Assembly: GCA_937908275.1 (NCBI GenBank)
Contig: CALERA010000140.1
Coordinates: forward strand, 1 to 8,439
Length of the DNA stretch: 8,439 nucleotides
DNA from: an uncultured Desulfarculaceae bacterium
Lineage (GTDB): Bacteria; Desulfobacterota; Desulfarculia; Desulfarculales; Desulfarculaceae
Direction: 5' to 3'
Below are positions 1 through 5,868 of the stretch, piece by piece; position 1 is the first letter of the stretch; each line of letters starts with the position of its first letter. The notes beneath the pieces are model-generated. The model was not told the origin of the DNA. It ran no database searches and was given only the letters and a program-made list of their open reading frames with translations. The position numbers were made by a program, and so were the translations under genes.

Positions 1-44
1 CACCGAGATCTACACTCTTTCCCTACACGACGCTCTTCCGATCT
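1..44 (+). other. Illumina P5/TruSeq universal adapter remnant (not genomic)
   Basis: The first 44 bases match the 3' part of the Illumina P5/TruSeq universal adapter and end exactly at its ...CTTCCGATCT terminus. The match is from memory of the published adapter and runs the full length without a mismatch. Genomic sequence starts at base 45. Any reading frame crossing this segment is an artefact; on the minus strand it translates to the peptide RASCRERV. It shows that the contig was assembled from incompletely trimmed short reads and that base 45 is a true contig end. Confidence 0.98.
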
Positions 45-45
45 G

Positions 46-261
46 GCCGGGCGGGAGGGCCACGCCCTGTTCCGGGAGGTCTATTTCCGCTCGCCGGCGG
101 AGCTGGCCGCCCTGGCCCCGATTCCGGGCCGGGTGGCCACGGCGATCCATTTCGCTAAAAACTGCGACCCGGCCCAAGCCCGGGCCAGCGAGGGCCGGGG
201 CCAGGCCCAGGGCCTGGAGACCGGGGCCTTCCTGGTGGGCTGCTGGGACAAGCCCGCCTAG
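46..261 (+). CDS. C-terminal fragment of a probable SAM-dependent methyltransferase (5' end cut off by contig start)
   Basis: An open frame runs from the adapter junction to a TAG stop at 259-261, giving 71 residues of a C-terminus. It has GC-rich coding character. Visible features are REVYFRSPAELAALAP near the start, a middle segment with AIHFAKNC, and the ending TGAFLVGCWDKPA. A 'YFRSPEEL'-like segment followed by a terminal beta strand ending in 'FLVGxWxKP' is what I associate with the C-terminal end of class I methyltransferases of the type 11 kind. The SAM-binding Rossmann motifs would lie upstream and are not in the window, so the function is a family-level guess. The gene is co-directional with typA but separated from it by about 276 bp, so an operon is unlikely. 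It could instead be an unrelated hypothetical protein. The frame itself is well supported, the product only weakly. Confidence 0.5.
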   Translation, partial: AGREGHALFREVYFRSPAELAALAPIPGRVATAIHFAKNCDPAQARASEGRGQAQGLETGAFLVGCWDKPA

Positions 262-537
262 GGGCGGCGGGGTGACAACTTGGTGGCGCGCCGGGCGATC
301 CGCCCGAAAAAGCCGGAAAAACCCCCTGACCGCCTTGCCGGAAGTGGGGGGGCGGCGGTACTCTTGCCAATGCGTCCCTTGGGGGGACACGAAAACCGGC
401 ACGCCTGATTCTCGCCCCGCGACCGCCCTGGCCTGAGCCACGCCGCCGGCTTTCGGCGCTGGCGATGGGAACCGGTTAACCTTCCCCAATTAAATGATAG
501 AGCGGCCGGCCGAAGTTTGGCCGCGATGGAAAAGGCG
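262..537. other. Intergenic region upstream of typA
   Basis: No convincing gene is seen here. A perfect 6-bp hairpin (CGGGCG, loop ATC, CGCCCG) lies at 292-306. It is followed on the plus strand by A residues rather than T, so it is not a standard intrinsic terminator for the upstream gene. An AT-rich pocket at 485-500 (AATTAAATGATAG) is the likeliest -10 area for typA, but I find no -35 element at proper spacing. A GCGGCC/GGCCGC inverted repeat (502-507 with 519-524) lies just before the candidate typA starts. Confidence 0.45.
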
Positions 538-2361
538 ATGAGCAAGACCATGAAGACTCGTGACGACCTGCGCAACCTGGCCATCGTGGCCCACGTGGAC
601 CACGGCAAGACCACCCTGGTGGATGCCATGCTCTGGCAAAGCGGGGTGTTCCAGGAGCACCAGCAGGTGGCCGAGCGGGTGATGGACTCCATGGACCTGG
701 AGCGGGAAAAGGGCATCACCATCATGGCCAAGAACACCGCCATCACCTATGGCGGGGTCAAGTTCAACATCGTGGACACCCCGGGCCACGCCGATTTCGG
801 CGGCGAGGTGGAGCGCACCCTGAACATGGTGGACGGGGTGATGCTCCTGGTGGACGCCTCCGAGGGCCCGCTGCCCCAGACCCGCTTCGTGCTCTCCAAG
901 TCCCTGGACCACGGCCTGCCGCTCATCGCGGTGATCAACAAGATCGACCGCCCCGACCGGCGCATCGCCGAGGTGGAGAACGAGCTCTACGACCTGTTGA
1001 TCGACCTGGGGGCCAGCGACGAGCAGTTGGAGTTCCCCATCCTCTACACCAACGCCAAGGCCGGCATCGCCCAGACCGACCCCGACCAGCCGGGCCAGAA
1101 CCTCAAGCCGCTGTTTGACGCCATCCTGGAGCACATCCCGGCCCCCACCTACGACCCCGAGTCGCCCCTGCAATTCCTGGTCACCAACCTGGACTATTCC
1201 GACTACGTGGGGCGGATCGCGGTGGGCAAGATCGTCTCCGGCCGCCTGGAGGCCGGCGACCAGGTGGCCCTGCTGAAAAAGGGCGAAATGGCCGGGCGCT
1301 TCGGCCTTAGCCAGGTCTACACCTACCAGGGCCTGGAGCGCCTGGCGGTGGAGGAGCTGGGGGCGGGCGACATCGCGGCCGTGGCCGGGGTGGAGGACGC
1401 CTTCATCGGCGACACCCTGGGCGACCCCGACGACCCCCGGCCCCTGCCGGCCATCAGCGTGGAGGAGCCCACCATGTCCATGGACTTCTCCATCAACACC
1501 TCGCCCCTGGCCGGGCGCGAGGGCAGCCTGGTCACCTCGCGCCAGATCCGGGCCCGCCTGGACAAGGAGATCCTCTACAACGTCTCCATCCGGGTGGAGG
1601 ACCGGGACACCACCGATTCCTTCAAGGTCAGCGCCCGGGGCGAGCTGCAACTGGCGGTGCTGGTGGAGACCATGCGGCGCGAGGGCTTCGAGCTGTCCCT
1701 GTCCAAACCCCAGATCATCACCCGCACCGTGGACGGGGTGCTGGTGGAGCCCCTGGAGCTGGCGGTGGTGGACGTGCCGGACACCTACATGGGCGTGGTC
1801 ACCGAGAAGCTCTCGGCCCGGCGGGGCAAGATGACCAAGATGCTCAACAACGGCAAGGGCCGGGTGCGCCTGGAGTTCGAGATCCCCACCCGGGGCCTGA
1901 TCGGCTACCGCTCCCAGTTCCTCACCGACACCCGGGGCACTGGCATCCTCACCACCCTGGTCGTCGGCCACACCCCCTTTGCCGGCGAGATCCCGGGGCG
2001 GCCCAACGGCTCGCTGGTCAGCGACCGCGCCGGCAAGGCGGTGGCCTTTGCCATCTACCACCTCCAGCCCCGGGGCTCGATCTTCGTCAACCCCGGCGAC
2101 CCGGTCTACGCCGGCCTGATCGTGGGCCAGAACTCGCGCACCGACGATATCTCGGTGAACATCACCAAGGAAAAGAAGCTGACCAACATGCGGGCCTCCG
2201 GGGCCGACGAGGCCCTGCGCCTGATCCCCCCCCGGCGCTTCACCCTGGAGCAGGCCATGGAGTACATCAACGACGACGAACTGGTGGAGGTGACGCCCCA
2301 GTCCATCCGCCTGCGCAAGAAGGGCGCCCTGAAGCTGGGCGGCGCGCGCAAGAACGTCTGA
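538..2361 (+). CDS. typA: Ribosome-associated translational GTPase TypA/BipA
   Basis: TypA/BipA is an EF-G/LepA-related GTPase that binds the 70S ribosome and assists ribosome assembly and stress adaptation. Numbered from ATG 538 (607 aa): G1 AHVDHGKTT at 18-26, switch I REKGITI, G3 DTPGHADF from 80, G4 NKID at 134-137. The beta-barrel and EF-G-like domains follow, then the BipA-specific C-terminal domain with KKLTNMRASGADEALRL and DDELVEVTPQSIRLRKK. Length fits the family (about 600 aa). The start is uncertain. TTG 517, ATG 526, ATG 538 and ATG 550 are all in frame; I prefer 538 because GGAAAAGG (528-535) lies just upstream, but ATG 550 gives the N-terminus closest to other TypA proteins. 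The G5 position reads TNAK where I expect SAL or SAK. The stop is TGA, with no clear U-tract terminator downstream. Confidence 0.96.
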   Translation: MSKTMKTRDDLRNLAIVAHVDHGKTTLVDAMLWQSGVFQEHQQVAERVMDSMDLEREKGITIMAKNTAITYGGVKFNIVDTPGHADFGGEVERTLNMVDGVMLLVDASEGPLPQTRFVLSKSLDHGLPLIAVINKIDRPDRRIAEVENELYDLLIDLGASDEQLEFPILYTNAKAGIAQTDPDQPGQNLKPLFDAILEHIPAPTYDPESPLQFLVTNLDYSDYVGRIAVGKIVSGRLEAGDQVALLKKGEMAGRFGLSQVYTYQGLERLAVEELGAGDIAAVAGVEDAFIGDTLGDPDDPRPLPAISVEEPTMSMDFSINTSPLAGREGSLVTSRQIRARLDKEILYNVSIRVEDRDTTDSFKVSARGELQLAVLVETMRREGFELSLSKPQIITRTVDGVLVEPLELAVVDVPDTYMGVVTEKLSARRGKMTKMLNNGKGRVRLEFEIPTRGLIGYRSQFLTDTRGTGILTTLVVGHTPFAGEIPGRPNGSLVSDRAGKAVAFAIYHLQPRGSIFVNPGDPVYAGLIVGQNSRTDDISVNITKEKKLTNMRASGADEALRLIPPRRFTLEQAMEYINDDELVEVTPQSIRLRKKGALKLGGARKNV

Positions 2362-2414
2362 AACCCGGGTCATGTCTCAATCACCGCTAACCAGCCATGA
2401 AATCAGGGCGTTAT

Positions 2415-2442
2415 TTGCCTGAATCAAAAGAGGCGCTATATT
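2415..2442 (+). promoter_or_regulatory. Candidate sigma70 promoter for the diguanylate cyclase gene
   Basis: TTGCCT (2415-2420) and TATATT (2437-2442) are separated by 16 bp. The -10 matches consensus at 5 of 6 and the -35 at 4 of 6. It lies in the only AT-rich part of the typA-cyclase gap and predicts a start near 2449, leaving a leader of about 64 nt. That leader contains a perfect 12-bp palindrome GGCCGATCGGCC (2463-2474). The -35 overlaps an imperfect inverted repeat (TCAGG at 2403-2407, CCTGA at 2418-2422) that could be an operator. Confidence 0.5.
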
Positions 2443-2512
2443 CTTAACTAGGTCGAGTCAGGGGCCGATCGGCCTGCCTCAGGCGCCTTCCCCCGGCCCC
2501 CACCGAGGCAGC

Positions 2513-4306
2513 ATGGCTTGTCAGCCCGCCAGGGGTCGCCAACGTGATTTCATCCTCCGGCGCGCCGCGGCCCTGGCTTGTCTGATCTGGCTCTGCCTGG
2601 CGGGTTCGCCGGTCCGGGCCAGCCAACCCCTGGTGCTGGAGCCCGGCCCGGGCTGGTTCAACCTGGCTCCCCGGTGCGACATCCTGGAGGACCCCGGCGG
2701 CAAGCTGGATTTGGCCCAGGTCTCCTCGCCCGCCTGGGCCGAGCGCTTCCGGCCCCACACCGGCCAGGAGGTGGACATCGGTCACAGCACCGCGGCCTGG
2801 TGGCTGCGCTTCCGTCTCACCCCGGCGGCCAGGCCGAGGGGGGATGGCGAGCCGGACCCGGCCTGGTGGCTGGAGATCGGCAAGCCCGGCCTGGACTATC
2901 TTGATCTCTACATCCCCACTCCCGGGGGTTGGGTGCGCAAACCCAGCGGGGCCATGCGTGGACCGGAAAGCCGCGAGGTCTTCCATCGCACCTATGTCCT
3001 GATCCTGCCGACGGACTTCACCCCGGGCGCTTATTGCTACCTGCGGGTCCAGAGCACCATCTCCCTGAACTTCGCCCTGCAGCTCTGGCGGCCAACCGCC
3101 TACGTGGCCTGGGTGGTGGCCGACTTTTTCGCCTTCGGCATCGGTTTCGGCGTGATGCTGGCCATGATCGGCTTCAACCTCTTCCTGTACCTGACCCTGC
3201 GCCACCGCAGCTATCTGCTTTACGTGATCTACATCACCTCCATGCTGATTCACCTTTGCCTGCTCTATGGCCAGGCGACGGCCTTCCTGGACCTGGGCCA
3301 TGGGACGTCCTTGCACCTGATCTGGTTCACCGCCGCTTCCTCCTGGGTCGCGGCGGGGGCCTTTTCCCGCAGCTTCCTGGAAACCAGGCACCACACCCCG
3401 CGCCTGGACAAGGCCATCCTGGCGGTGATGCTGACCGCCACCTGCCTGCCGATCCTGGGCCTGGTCGGCCTCGCCGAGCTTTCCAAGGACATCAACAACA
3501 CCCTGTTGATGGTGGCCCCCAGCATCTGTCTGGCCGCGGCGATCCAGAGCTGGCGGCGTGGTTTCGGTCCGGCCAAGTACTTCATCATCGCCTGGAGCAT
3601 CCTCCTGGTGGGCCTGACCCTCTACTCCCTGGGCGGGATCTACATCCCCCGCACCTTCATCACCCGCTACACCATCCCCATCGGGGTGGCCATCGAGTCG
3701 ATCCTGCTCTCCCTGGCCCTGGGCGCGCGCATCAGCTCCTGGCGCGAGGAGCGGGAGATGCTCCTGGAGCGCCAGAACCTGCTGCGCCACCTGAGCGTCA
3801 CCGACGGCCTGACCGGGCTCTACAACAAGCGCCACCTGATGGATGCCCTGGGCCGGGAGATGGCCCGGGCCCAGCGCTCGGGCGAGCCCCTGTCGCTGTT
3901 GGTGCTGGACGTGGACGACTTCAAGCGCTTCAACGACCGCCACGGCCATCTGGAGGGGGACCATGTGCTCCTGGCCCTGGCCCGGGTGTTGCGCGGCCAG
4001 GCCCGGGCCGGGGATTTTGCCTGTCGTTTCGGGGGGGAGGAATTCGCCCTGGTGCTGCCGGGGACCAATCTGGAAGACGCGCGGCTGGTGGCCGAGCGCG
4101 TGCGCCAGGCCTTTGCCGCCACGCCCCTGACGCCCGGGGGCCAGGCTGCGGTGCATTGCACGGTCAGCGTGGGGGTGGCCCAAATGCACCCCGGGGACAA
4201 GGACCAGGAGTTGTTGGCCCGGGCCGACCGCGCCATGTACCAGGCCAAGCGCCAGGGCAAAAACCAGACCGTGACGGCCGAAACCGTCACGGTCGCGCGT
4301 GGTTGA
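2513..4306 (+). CDS. Membrane diguanylate cyclase (7TMR-DISMED2 / 7TM-DISM / GGDEF)
   Basis: Predicted to make cyclic di-GMP from two GTP at the inner membrane in response to an extracytoplasmic signal. The 597-aa protein has an N-terminal signal sequence (about 1-36, RRAAALACLIWLCLAGSPVRA). A periplasmic 7TMR-DISMED2-like domain follows (about 40-195, with TAAWWLRFRL and GLDYLDLYIP). Seven hydrophobic helices span about 200-405, then a short helical linker and a GGDEF domain (about 428-590). The active site GGEEF is at 507-511. The inhibitory RxxD I-site (RAGD, 498-501) is five residues upstream, so product feedback inhibition is expected. DxLTGLYNKR and the DVDDFKRFND metal-binding segment are intact, so it looks catalytically active. 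No EAL domain is present. GAGG at 2505-2508 is a slightly close ribosome site for ATG 2513. The stop lies 22 bp from the convergent ahbC stop, and no plus-strand U-tract terminator is visible. The ligand sensed is unknown. Confidence 0.93.
   Translation: MACQPARGRQRDFILRRAAALACLIWLCLAGSPVRASQPLVLEPGPGWFNLAPRCDILEDPGGKLDLAQVSSPAWAERFRPHTGQEVDIGHSTAAWWLRFRLTPAARPRGDGEPDPAWWLEIGKPGLDYLDLYIPTPGGWVRKPSGAMRGPESREVFHRTYVLILPTDFTPGAYCYLRVQSTISLNFALQLWRPTAYVAWVVADFFAFGIGFGVMLAMIGFNLFLYLTLRHRSYLLYVIYITSMLIHLCLLYGQATAFLDLGHGTSLHLIWFTAASSWVAAGAFSRSFLETRHHTPRLDKAILAVMLTATCLPILGLVGLAELSKDINNTLLMVAPSICLAAAIQSWRRGFGPAKYFIIAWSILLVGLTLYSLGGIYIPRTFITRYTIPIGVAIESILLSLALGARISSWREEREMLLERQNLLRHLSVTDGLTGLYNKRHLMDALGREMARAQRSGEPLSLLVLDVDDFKRFNDRHGHLEGDHVLLALARVLRGQARAGDFACRFGGEEFALVLPGTNLEDARLVAERVRQAFAATPLTPGGQAAVHCTVSVGVAQMHPGDKDQELLARADRAMYQAKRQGKNQTVTAETVTVARG
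4259..4294 (-). terminator. Intrinsic terminator for ahbC, embedded in the cyclase coding sequence
   Basis: A perfect 11-bp inverted repeat (GACCGTGACGG at 4267-4277, CCGTCACGGTC at 4284-4294) has a 6-nt loop. Read on the minus strand it is followed by TGG and then TTTTT (4263-4259), the shape of a rho-independent terminator. It lies about 35 bp beyond the ahbC stop and inside the last codons of the convergent cyclase, where the repeat encodes the TVTAETVTV stretch near the C-terminus. On the plus strand no T-run follows, so it is directional. Confidence 0.72.
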
Positions 4307-4328
4307 GGTTGTCGGTCCGCCCGGCCGC

Positions 4329-5519
4329 CTAGGCCCCGGGCTTGGCGATCTCGGCGTCGGTCAGGTAGCAGGCCGGGTCCGGGGCCCAGAGATCGCCCGT
4401 GGCGGCCTCGGCCCGCACCCGGAAGTTGCCCCCGCAGATGTCCAGCCAGCGGCAGTCCCGGCAACGGCCCTTCAAGTGGGGGCGCTTGTCCTTGAGCTTG
4501 CCCAGCACCGGATGGCTGGGATCGGTCCAGATCTGGCTGAAGGGCCGCTCCAACACATTGCCCACCGTCAGGTGCCGCCAGAACTGATCCGGGTGAACCG
4601 CGCCGTCCCAACTCACGCAGCCGATGCCCCGGCCCGAGCTGTTGCCCTCGTTCCAGTTCAGCAGCTCCAGCACCTGGGCCGCCCGCTCCGGGTCCTCGCG
4701 CAGCAGGCGCAGATACACGTAGGGGCCGTCGGCGTGGTTGTCCACGGTCAGGACCTCCGGGCACTGGCCCTTGTCGAACATGGCCTTGGTGCGGTCCATG
4801 ATCAGGTCCAGCAAGGCCCGGGTGCCGGCGTGGTCCAGGTCTTCGTCCATCAGGCGGCTGCCCCGCCCGGCGTAGACCAGGTGGTAGAAGCAGACCCGGG
4901 GGATGCCCTCCTTTTCCAGCAGGTCCAGCACTCCCGGCACCTCGGCCGCGTTGTGGCGGAAGACCGTGAAGCGCAGGCCCACCTTCAGGCCCACCCGCAG
5001 GCAGTTGCGGATGCCGGCCAGGGCCTGGTCAAAGGCCCCCTCCACCCCGCGGAACTTGTCGTGCACCGCCGGCAGGCCGTCCAGGCTCACCCCCACGTAG
5101 CTCAGGCCGATGTCCTTGAGCTCCTGGGCCTTGTCCGCCGTGATCAGGGTGCCGTTGGTGGAGATCACCGCCCGCATGCCCTTGCCCACCGCGTAGCGGG
5201 CCAGCTCCGGCAGGTCCGGGCGCATCAGGGGCTCCCCGCCGCTGAACAGGATCACCGGCGCGCCAAACCCGGCCAGGTCGTCGATCATGGCCCTGGCCTG
5301 GCCGGTGCTCAGCTCCGTCGGACTGGGCCCGGCCGTGGCCTGGGCGTAACAATGCTGACAGCGCAGGTTGCAGGCCTTGGTCATGTTCCAGACCACCACC
5401 GGCTTCTTGTCCGCGCTGAACTGCAATAAATGGCTGGGCAAGGAACCCGAATGCCGCCCATAACGCAAGGCGTCCGAAGGCTCCACCGTCCCGCAATACA
5501 ACTTGCTGATGCCGATCAT
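4329..5519 (-). CDS. ahbC: 12,18-didecarboxysiroheme deacetylase AhbC (radical SAM, siroheme-dependent heme b pathway)
   Basis: AhbC removes two acetate side chains from 12,18-didecarboxysiroheme to give Fe-coproporphyrin III, which AhbD then converts to heme b. This is the alternative heme route of sulfate reducers and many archaea. The 396-aa protein opens with MIGISKLYCG, which I recognise from AhbC proteins. The radical SAM cluster motif CxxxCxxC is C50-C54-C57 (KACNLRCQHCYAQ). SFSGGEP-type glycine motif GGEP is at 94-97 and STNGTL at 120-125. C-terminal cysteines C301, C353, C356, C362 and C384 fit the auxiliary 4Fe-4S cluster of the NirJ/AhbC group. No other ahb or hem genes are in the window. 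The ribosome site is poor (GTGGGG about 5 nt before ATG). The nearest upstream co-directional gene is 349 bp away across a palindrome array. The alternative is a NirJ-like heme d1 enzyme, which I consider less likely. Confidence 0.88.
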   Translation of the reverse strand: MIGISKLYCGTVEPSDALRYGRHSGSLPSHLLQFSADKKPVVVWNMTKACNLRCQHCYAQATAGPSPTELSTGQARAMIDDLAGFGAPVILFSGGEPLMRPDLPELARYAVGKGMRAVISTNGTLITADKAQELKDIGLSYVGVSLDGLPAVHDKFRGVEGAFDQALAGIRNCLRVGLKVGLRFTVFRHNAAEVPGVLDLLEKEGIPRVCFYHLVYAGRGSRLMDEDLDHAGTRALLDLIMDRTKAMFDKGQCPEVLTVDNHADGPYVYLRLLREDPERAAQVLELLNWNEGNSSGRGIGCVSWDGAVHPDQFWRHLTVGNVLERPFSQIWTDPSHPVLGKLKDKRPHLKGRCRDCRWLDICGGNFRVRAEAATGDLWAPDPACYLTDAEIAKPGA

Positions 5520-5540
5520 TGGACCCCACTCGGGGAGAGC

Positions 5541-5581
5541 GCGGGGGAACCCTTTTGGGTGCCCAAAAAGGGTTCCCCCGC
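5541..5581. repeat. Long hairpin upstream of ahbC
   Basis: The arms GCGGGGGAACCC (5541-5552) and GGGTTCCCCCGC (5570-5581) are a perfect 12-bp stem. It continues with four T-A pairs, a one-base bulge and two or three G-C pairs around a 2- to 4-nt loop. Its ahbC-proximal end is 21 nt from the ATG, so in the ahbC leader RNA it would fold right before the weak ribosome site. No U-tract follows on either strand. Confidence 0.8.
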
Positions 5582-5684
5582 ACCCCCTCCTAAAAAGGCG
5601 ATGGGTTGAGCGCCCTTGAGGCGTGATGTTCCTGGCAAATATAACCCAAAGTTTTTTGCAGGGGGGCGCGGGGGGAAACTTTTG
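5564..5684. repeat. Inverted pair of a related ~33-nt G-rich motif
   Basis: The unit at 5564-5596 (read on minus: TTTTTAGGAGGGGG then TGCGGGGGAACCC and TTTTTG) and the unit at 5652-5684 (plus: TTTTTTGCAGGGGGG then CGCGGGGGGAAAC and TTTTG) align over most of their length with small indels. They point towards each other and are separated by 55 bp (5597-5651). The first unit also forms the 3' arm of the 5541-5581 hairpin, so the two pairings compete. Similar T-run, G-run, AAAC-TTTT strings are, from memory, dispersed in genomes of this group, which I cannot confirm here. Confidence 0.6.
5616..5645 (+). promoter_or_regulatory. Possible orphan plus-strand promoter before the palindrome array
   Basis: TTGAGG (5616-5621) and TATAAC (5640-5645) are separated by 18 bp, matching 4 of 6 and 5 of 6 consensus positions. 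No plus-strand gene lies downstream; a transcript starting near 5652 would run through the hairpins at 5690-5851 and then antisense into the 3' end of the ClpX-like gene. On the minus strand the same AT pocket reads TATATT but has no -35 at usable spacing, so it is not a good ahbC promoter. Confidence 0.3.
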
Positions 5685-5689
5685 TCCAT

Positions 5690-5716
5690 CCGCGGGGCGA
5701 TTTTATCGCCCCGCGG
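5690..5716. repeat. Perfect 12-bp hairpin, TTT loop
   Basis: CCGCGGGGCGAT (5690-5701) and ATCGCCCCGCGG (5705-5716) are exact reverse complements around a 3-nt loop. In RNA a wobble and an A-U pair can extend the stem outwards. It is not followed by a T-run on either strand. Confidence 0.85.
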
Positions 5717-5734
5717 GTCGGGCCAGGGATGGCT

Positions 5735-5772
5735 CGCCGAAAAGCGAAGCCCCGGGGTCGAGCTTTTCGGCG
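5735..5772. repeat. Perfect 11-bp hairpin, 16-nt loop
   Basis: CGCCGAAAAGC (5735-5745) and GCTTTTCGGCG (5762-5772) are exact reverse complements. The loop contains the palindrome CCCCGGGG (5750-5757). The last two bases of the right arm overlap the next hairpin, so both cannot be fully formed at once. Confidence 0.82.
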
Positions 5773-5801
5773 CTTCGGCCGGATTCACTCCGGCCGAAGC
5801 G
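5771..5801. repeat. Perfect 13-bp hairpin, 5-nt loop
   Basis: CGCTTCGGCCGGA (5771-5783) and TCCGGCCGAAGCG (5789-5801) are exact reverse complements around TTCAC. It is one base away from the next hairpin on the right. Confidence 0.86.
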
Positions 5802-5802
5802 G

Positions 5803-5834
5803 GTCGGGCCAGTCCATGGATGGACTGGCCCGAC
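5803..5834. repeat. Perfect 15-bp inverted repeat
   Basis: GTCGGGCCAGTCCAT (5803-5817) and ATGGACTGGCCCGAC (5820-5834) are exact reverse complements separated by GG. As RNA, 14 pairs with a 4-nt loop are realistic. It is the longest perfect stem in the array. Confidence 0.87.
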
Positions 5835-5836
5835 TT

Positions 5837-5851
5837 GTTGCTCATAGCAAC
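5837..5851. repeat. Perfect 6-bp hairpin next to the ClpX-like stop codon
   Basis: GTTGCT (5837-5842) and AGCAAC (5846-5851) pair around CAT. It is the first hairpin met in the 3' untranslated region of the ClpX-like mRNA, 17 nt beyond its TAA stop, and is only two bases from the 15-bp repeat. Confidence 0.7.
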
Positions 5852-5868
5852 CCCCCGCTCTTTGCCTT

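Larger units (their letters stand above)
5713..5812. repeat. Pair of 14-nt direct repeats
   Basis: GCGGGTCGGGCCAG occurs exactly at 5713-5726 and again at 5799-5812, starts 86 nt apart. Both copies are followed by GGATGG, directly in the first and after 5 nt (TCCAT) in the second. The second copy is the left arm of the 5803-5834 hairpin. The first can pair with the same right arm (CTGGCCCGAC, 5825-5834), enclosing the two hairpins between them. Confidence 0.8.
5520..5868. other. 349-bp non-coding region packed with palindromes
   Basis: This gap separates the ClpX-like gene from ahbC (both minus strand). No plausible protein gene is seen; the open frames crossing it have no ribosome site and no recognisable family. 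It holds six inverted repeats, an inverted pair of a related ~33-nt motif and a 14-nt direct repeat, each listed separately. Between 5690 and 5851 nearly every base lies in a hairpin arm or loop. None of the hairpins is followed by a clear T-run on either strand, so this is not simply a stack of intrinsic terminators. It could be a structured RNA, a mosaic of dispersed palindromic repeats, or an RNA-processing region. Confidence 0.7.

Noticed and set aside
292..306. Hairpin CGGGCG-ATC-CGCCCG as a terminator of the first gene
   Set aside because: It is followed by A residues, not T, on the plus strand, and no T-run follows it on the minus strand.
391..413. A sigma54 promoter (GGCACG near 398)
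   Set aside because: The expected TTGC element at -12 is absent; the sequence there reads TTCTC.
10..489. A minus-strand frame reaching the left contig end
   Set aside because: Its last residues are translated from the sequencing adapter and the rest is a shadow or non-coding sequence.
490..2373. A 627-aa open frame on the minus strand opposite typA
   Set aside because: It is an antisense shadow of a gene with strong third-position GC bias. Its composition is rich in His, Gln, Gly, Val and Leu with no recognisable domain, while the plus strand encodes a complete TypA.
2929..4332. A 467-aa open frame on the plus strand inside the diguanylate cyclase
   Set aside because: It is out of frame with the complete signal peptide, 7TM and GGDEF protein, and is Pro/Arg/Gly-rich without any domain.
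5541..5851. CRISPR array or integron attC sites
   Set aside because: There are no regular direct repeats with unique spacers, no cas or integrase genes and no conserved attC core sites; the units are different palindromes.
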